From NCBI RefSeq assembly GCF_002531575.1, contig NZ_NWTI01000015.1, positions 1 through 64,000 on the forward strand: a stretch of DNA of 64,000 bases. The letters run 5' to 3'. Positions 61,524 through 64,000 of this stretch are shown here, piece after piece (within the stretch, counting starts at the first letter, position 1; every line of letters starts with the position of its first letter). This stretch comes from Bradyrhizobium sp. Y36. GTDB lineage: Bacteria; Pseudomonadota; Alphaproteobacteria; Rhizobiales; Xanthobacteraceae. A program made the translations under genes and the position numbers. The notes under the pieces were generated by a model that was not told the DNA's origin, did no database searches, and saw only the letters and a list, made by a program, of their open reading frames with translations.

Positions 61524-61782
61524 GGTTCAAGACTATCTGGTTGGTCCCGCCCATCTTGGTCTGAGCGGAGTTGCGTCCGGTTCGAACCAATTCGCGGACC
61601 TCGATCACAAACGCGCCAGCGGCGCGATGGTTCTGTGGGGCATGGATGAAATGGGACGGAAACGGCAGGGATCGGGTGACGGACGGTCCGCGCCCGCACC
61701 GTGTGACACTATAGTGCATTCACGCGGGGGTCACGGACTCGTCCTAACTCTCCCCCGTCTTCAACGCGAGCGAGGAATGAGG

Positions 61783-62424
61783 ATGAGCCGCCTCTCGACC
61801 ATGCTGCGCACGCAGCGCTTCGACGATTACCGCTTCTATCACCAGAGCACGGTCAACCAGACGCTGCATCTCCTCAGCGCCGTGATCTTTCTCGGCTGCT
61901 ACGCACTGCTGTTCAGGGACCCTGCCCTCGCCGGGCTGGTCGGCTGGCTCGCGATGCTGACGCGGCAGACCGGACATTTCTTCTTCGAGCCGAACGGCTA
62001 TGATTCCGTCAACGACGTCAGCAACGATTACAAGGAAGCGGTCAAGGTCGGCTACAACCAGACCCGCAAGATCATCCTGCTGCTGGTGTGGGGCAGCGCG
62101 CCGGTCGCGCTATACGCGTTCCCTTCCCTGTTCGGGCTGTTCGATCCGCCGGTCTCGCGTCTCGATTTCGTCCGTCACGTCGGCACGCTCTGGCTTGCGA
62201 TCGGCGTCAGTGGCGGTCTTGCCCGCATGCTCCAGCTGTTCGCCACGCGTGACGTCGCCACCGGCCTCGTCTGGGTGTTCAAGGTGCTGACCGATCCCTT
62301 CCACAACATCGCGCTGTACTGGAATTCACCGCTGAAGCTGCTGCGCGGCGAGCTGATCGACAGCTCGATTGCGACTGCCGATTGGGGCCGCGACGACGCC
62401 GAGGAAGCGCCGCATCTGACCTGA
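61783..62424 (+). CDS. Multi-pass membrane protein of unknown function
   Basis: 213 residues from the ATG at 61783 (61777 is possible); AGGA precedes it. Four hydrophobic segments are seen: LHLLSAVIFLGCYALLF, AGLVGWLAML, KIILLLVWGSAPVALYAF and HVGTLWLAIGVSGGLARML. Conserved-looking polar motifs FYHQSTVN, RQTGHFFFEPNGYD and DPFHNIALYWNSP hold several His and Asn residues near the membrane and could bind metal. The His/Asn pattern loosely recalls Mpo1/DUF962 hydroxylases. I do not assign it. Confidence 0.6.
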   Translation: MSRLSTMLRTQRFDDYRFYHQSTVNQTLHLLSAVIFLGCYALLFRDPALAGLVGWLAMLTRQTGHFFFEPNGYDSVNDVSNDYKEAVKVGYNQTRKIILLLVWGSAPVALYAFPSLFGLFDPPVSRLDFVRHVGTLWLAIGVSGGLARMLQLFATRDVATGLVWVFKVLTDPFHNIALYWNSPLKLLRGELIDSSIATADWGRDDAEEAPHLT

Positions 62425-62462
62425 GCGATGCACGCGAGGGCTGTGTCTTGCAAAACACCCGC

Positions 62463-62490
62463 TTGACAAACCCTGCCATTCGGCTGTACG
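62463..62490 (+). promoter_or_regulatory. Sigma-70-type promoter for the argD leader
   Basis: A perfect -35 TTGACA (62463-62468) is followed after 16 bases by TGTACG (62485-62490), a weak -10. The predicted start near 62497 is only a few bases before the leader-peptide ATG at 62501. The leader message would then be nearly leaderless, as for the trp leader of rhizobia. Confidence 0.55.
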
Positions 62491-62500
62491 GACGCGCCCC

Positions 62501-62590
62501 ATGATCAACCGGACCAACCAGCGCACCGAAATGCTCCGCCGTCGCTCCCGCGACGACGAGAGGGTGCGCCATGTCCGACGACGCCGCTGA
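62501..62590 (+). CDS. Arginine-rich leader peptide of argD
   Basis: ATG at 62501 encodes 29 residues of which 12 are Arg, including the runs RRRSR (residues 13-17) and RRRR at the C terminus. There is no ribosome site, but the predicted transcription start is within about five bases of the ATG. Its 3' half overlaps segment 2 of the attenuator. The peptide itself needs no function; translation speed through the Arg codons would be the signal. Codon use is mixed (CGC, CGT, CGG, CGA, AGG). Confidence 0.65.
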   Translation: MINRTNQRTEMLRRRSRDDERVRHVRRRR

Positions 62591-62618
62591 ACCACTGAAT
62601 TCAGCCCAAGTTTTCGAG

Positions 62619-62655
62619 AAGGCCGCACCCGCAAGGTGCGGCCTTTCTGCTTTTT
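62619..62655 (+). terminator. Rho-independent terminator in the argD leader
   Basis: AAGGCCGCACC (62619-62629), loop CGCAA, GGTGCGGCCTT (62635-62645): an 11-bp perfect stem followed by TCTGCTTTTT. It lies 29 bases after the leader-peptide stop and 37 bases before argD, so it must be bypassed for argD expression from this promoter. Confidence 0.88.
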
Positions 62656-62691
62656 GCGCCCCTTTTCCACCCGCCTCCAGAGGAGTTCGAC

Positions 62692-63882
62692 ATGACGACG
62701 CATCCGTACGACGCGCTGATGGACATCACCGCACGGCCGAAGGCCGTGTTCGTCCGCGGCGCGGGCTCCTACCTCTGGGACGACAGCCGCAAGCGCTATC
62801 TCGACTTCGTGCAGGGCTGGGCCGTCAACTGTCTCGGCCACTCTCCGCCGACGGTCGCCGACGCGCTTGGCGCGCAGGCCAAGCGGCTGCTGACGCCGAG
62901 CCCGGCCTTCTACAACGAGCCGAGCCTGAAGCTGGCCGAGGCGCTGGTCGCAAACAGCGCATTCGACCAGGTGTTCTTTGCCAACTCGGGTGCCGAAGCC
63001 AACGAGGGCGCGATCAAGCTCGCACGCAAGTATGGCAGCCTGCACAAGGGCGGCGCGTTCGAGATCATCAGCTTCGCAGGCGGCTTCCACGGCAGGACGC
63101 TGGCGACGATGTCGGCATCGGGCAAGAAGGCATTCGAGCCGCTGTTCGAGCCGAAGGTTGCAGGCTTCAAGAAGGCCAAGCTCAACGACATCGCCTCGGT
63201 CGAGGCGCTGATCAATGACAACACCGTCGCCGTGATGCTCGAGCCGATCCAGGGCGAGTCCGGCGTGTGGCCCGCGACCGATGCGTTCCTGCAAGAACTG
63301 CGCGCGCTCACCGAGGCGCACGGCCTCTTGCTCATCTTCGACGAGATCCAGACCGGCATGGGCCGGACCGGAAAGCTCTTCCATTACGAGCACGCAGGCG
63401 TTGCGCCCGACATCATGACGCTCGGCAAGGGCATCGGCGGCGGCGTCCCGCTCGCGGCCCTGCTCGCAACCGAACGCGCCTCCTGCTTCGAGCACGGCGA
63501 CCAGGGCGGCACGTTCAACGGCAACCCGATCATGTGCGCGGCGGGCCTCGCGGTGCTCGAGGAGGTCACGAAGCCGGGCTTCCTGAAACAGGTCGTCGAG
63601 ACCGGCCTGCTGCTCGAAAGCGAGCTGCAGAAGGTCTCGGCCCGGCACGGGCTCGGCGGCGTGCGGGGACGCGGCCTGTTGCTCGCGCTCGACCTCAAGC
63701 TGCCGATCGCGCCCGGCATCGTCGCGCAGGCTTTCGAAGCCGGCGTGCTGCTCAATGCCCCGCAGGTCGACACCCTGCGCTTCATGCCGGCGCTGAACGT
63801 CGCGAAGGCAGAGATCGCCGAGATGATCGATTGTCTCGACGGAATTTTGACCAGGGCCGGCGCGGCAAGACGCGTCGCGTAG
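62692..63882 (+). CDS. argD: Acetylornithine aminotransferase
   Basis: 396 residues; the ATG at 62692 has AGAGGAG upstream. Class III PLP aminotransferase: NSGAEANEGAIKLARKY, GGFHGRTLATMSASG, LIFDEIQTGMGRTG, PLP-binding Lys in IMTLGKGIGGGVPLAA, GTFNGNPIMCAAG. ArgD transaminates N-acetylglutamate semialdehyde to N-acetylornithine in arginine synthesis, and in many bacteria also serves lysine synthesis. The Arg-rich leader upstream supports the arginine role. argF is often next in this genus, but the window ends first. Confidence 0.92.
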   Translation: MTTHPYDALMDITARPKAVFVRGAGSYLWDDSRKRYLDFVQGWAVNCLGHSPPTVADALGAQAKRLLTPSPAFYNEPSLKLAEALVANSAFDQVFFANSGAEANEGAIKLARKYGSLHKGGAFEIISFAGGFHGRTLATMSASGKKAFEPLFEPKVAGFKKAKLNDIASVEALINDNTVAVMLEPIQGESGVWPATDAFLQELRALTEAHGLLLIFDEIQTGMGRTGKLFHYEHAGVAPDIMTLGKGIGGGVPLAALLATERASCFEHGDQGGTFNGNPIMCAAGLAVLEEVTKPGFLKQVVETGLLLESELQKVSARHGLGGVRGRGLLLALDLKLPIAPGIVAQAFEAGVLLNAPQVDTLRFMPALNVAKAEIAEMIDCLDGILTRAGAARRVA

Positions 63883-63916
63883 AGACGGTCTCGTGCCCCG
63901 GACACAGCGCCGCGGC

Positions 63917-64000
63917 GTAGGGTGGGCAAAGCGAAGCGTGCCCACGTTTTCTTCACTATGAAGAGATCGTGGGCACGACGCTCCGCGCCTTTGCCCACCC
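63917..64000. repeat. GTAGGGTGGGC inverted repeat, cut by window edge
   Basis: Same family as 53158-53252: it starts GTAGGGTGGGCAAAGCGAAG and runs to TTTGCCCACCC at the edge of the window. Internal CGTGCCCACG and CGTGGGCACG arms are present. Located 35 bases after argD. Confidence 0.75.

Larger units (their letters stand above)
62501..62655 (+). promoter_or_regulatory. Candidate arginine attenuator upstream of argD
   Basis: Four short segments can pair in the classical order. Segment 1 GCGCACC (62521-62527) pairs with segment 2 GGTGCGC (62563-62569). Segment 2, as GGGTGCG (62562-62568), pairs with segment 3 CGCACCC (62624-62630). Segment 3, as part of AAGGCCGCACC, pairs with segment 4 GGTGCGGCCTT to form the terminator. 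A ribosome stalled at the Arg codons at 62537-62551 would cover or sit next to segment 1, freeing 2 to pair with 3. That would allow read-through into argD. Mechanism inferred from sequence only. Confidence 0.6.

Noticed and set aside
61707..61716. CACTATAGTG palindrome upstream of the membrane-protein gene at 61783
   Set aside because: Ten bases is too short to separate from chance without conservation data.
62571..63218. 215-codon ORF overlapping the argD leader and gene
   Set aside because: It runs through the terminator hairpin and then out of frame through argD. The attenuator explains the leader sequence better.

Overview
The window reads as chromosome of a Bradyrhizobium-like alphaproteobacterium. 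The base composition is GC-rich, the coding density is high, and many genes are of types familiar from that group: the ATP synthase inhibitor zeta subunit, DUF1236 and DUF2147 exported proteins, a GrlR-type protein, NasST with a ferredoxin-type nitrite reductase, and numerous tiny membrane proteins. No rRNA or CRISPR array was seen. There is one tRNA, tRNA-Ser(TGA).

Region by region. 1-11 kb: the 3' part of an IPT/TIG-repeat autotransporter, the lipoprotein RlpA, a run of small membrane or exported proteins, YqhA, the zeta subunit, a coiled-coil protein, and two near-identical DUF2786 genes about 0.6 kb apart with a small exported-protein gene between them. 11.15-20.63 kb: a genomic island of about 9.5 kb next to tRNA-Ser(TGA). 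A tyrosine integrase lies beside the intact tRNA, and a 17-base near-copy of the tRNA 3' end marks the far border. Cargo: an integrase-linked three-gene cassette (including a P-loop ATPase), a DUF5343 + HEPN-nuclease pair, a serine recombinase with an inverted-repeat cluster, and an operon of a winged-helix/TIR-like protein with a winged-helix/minimal nucleotidyltransferase. The last two pairs look like defence modules.

20.6-47.3 kb: ilvD, a complete peptide-type ABC transporter operon with a sugar-phosphate isomerase-like gene, DUF1236 and GrlR-like genes, nadE, a PhaC-like hydrolase, a nicotinamidase, glucokinase, a response regulator, and a CUT1-type sugar ABC operon ending in a 2-hydroxyacid dehydrogenase. 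DUF1993 and a periplasmic cyclohexadienyl dehydratase follow.

47.5-64 kb: exported DUF2147 and small secreted proteins, a cupin, an RraA-like protein, and 5-oxoprolinase pxpBCA. A nitrate/nitrite assimilation block follows (nasT-nasS, then a long leader, nirA, and a flavoprotein reductase with its own FeS cluster), then rimO and two uncharacterised genes. The last gene, argD, is preceded by an arginine-rich 29-residue leader peptide and what looks like a classical 1:2, 2:3, 3:4 attenuator. The arginine attenuator and the TIR/nucleotidyltransferase operon are the two observations I consider most worth following up.
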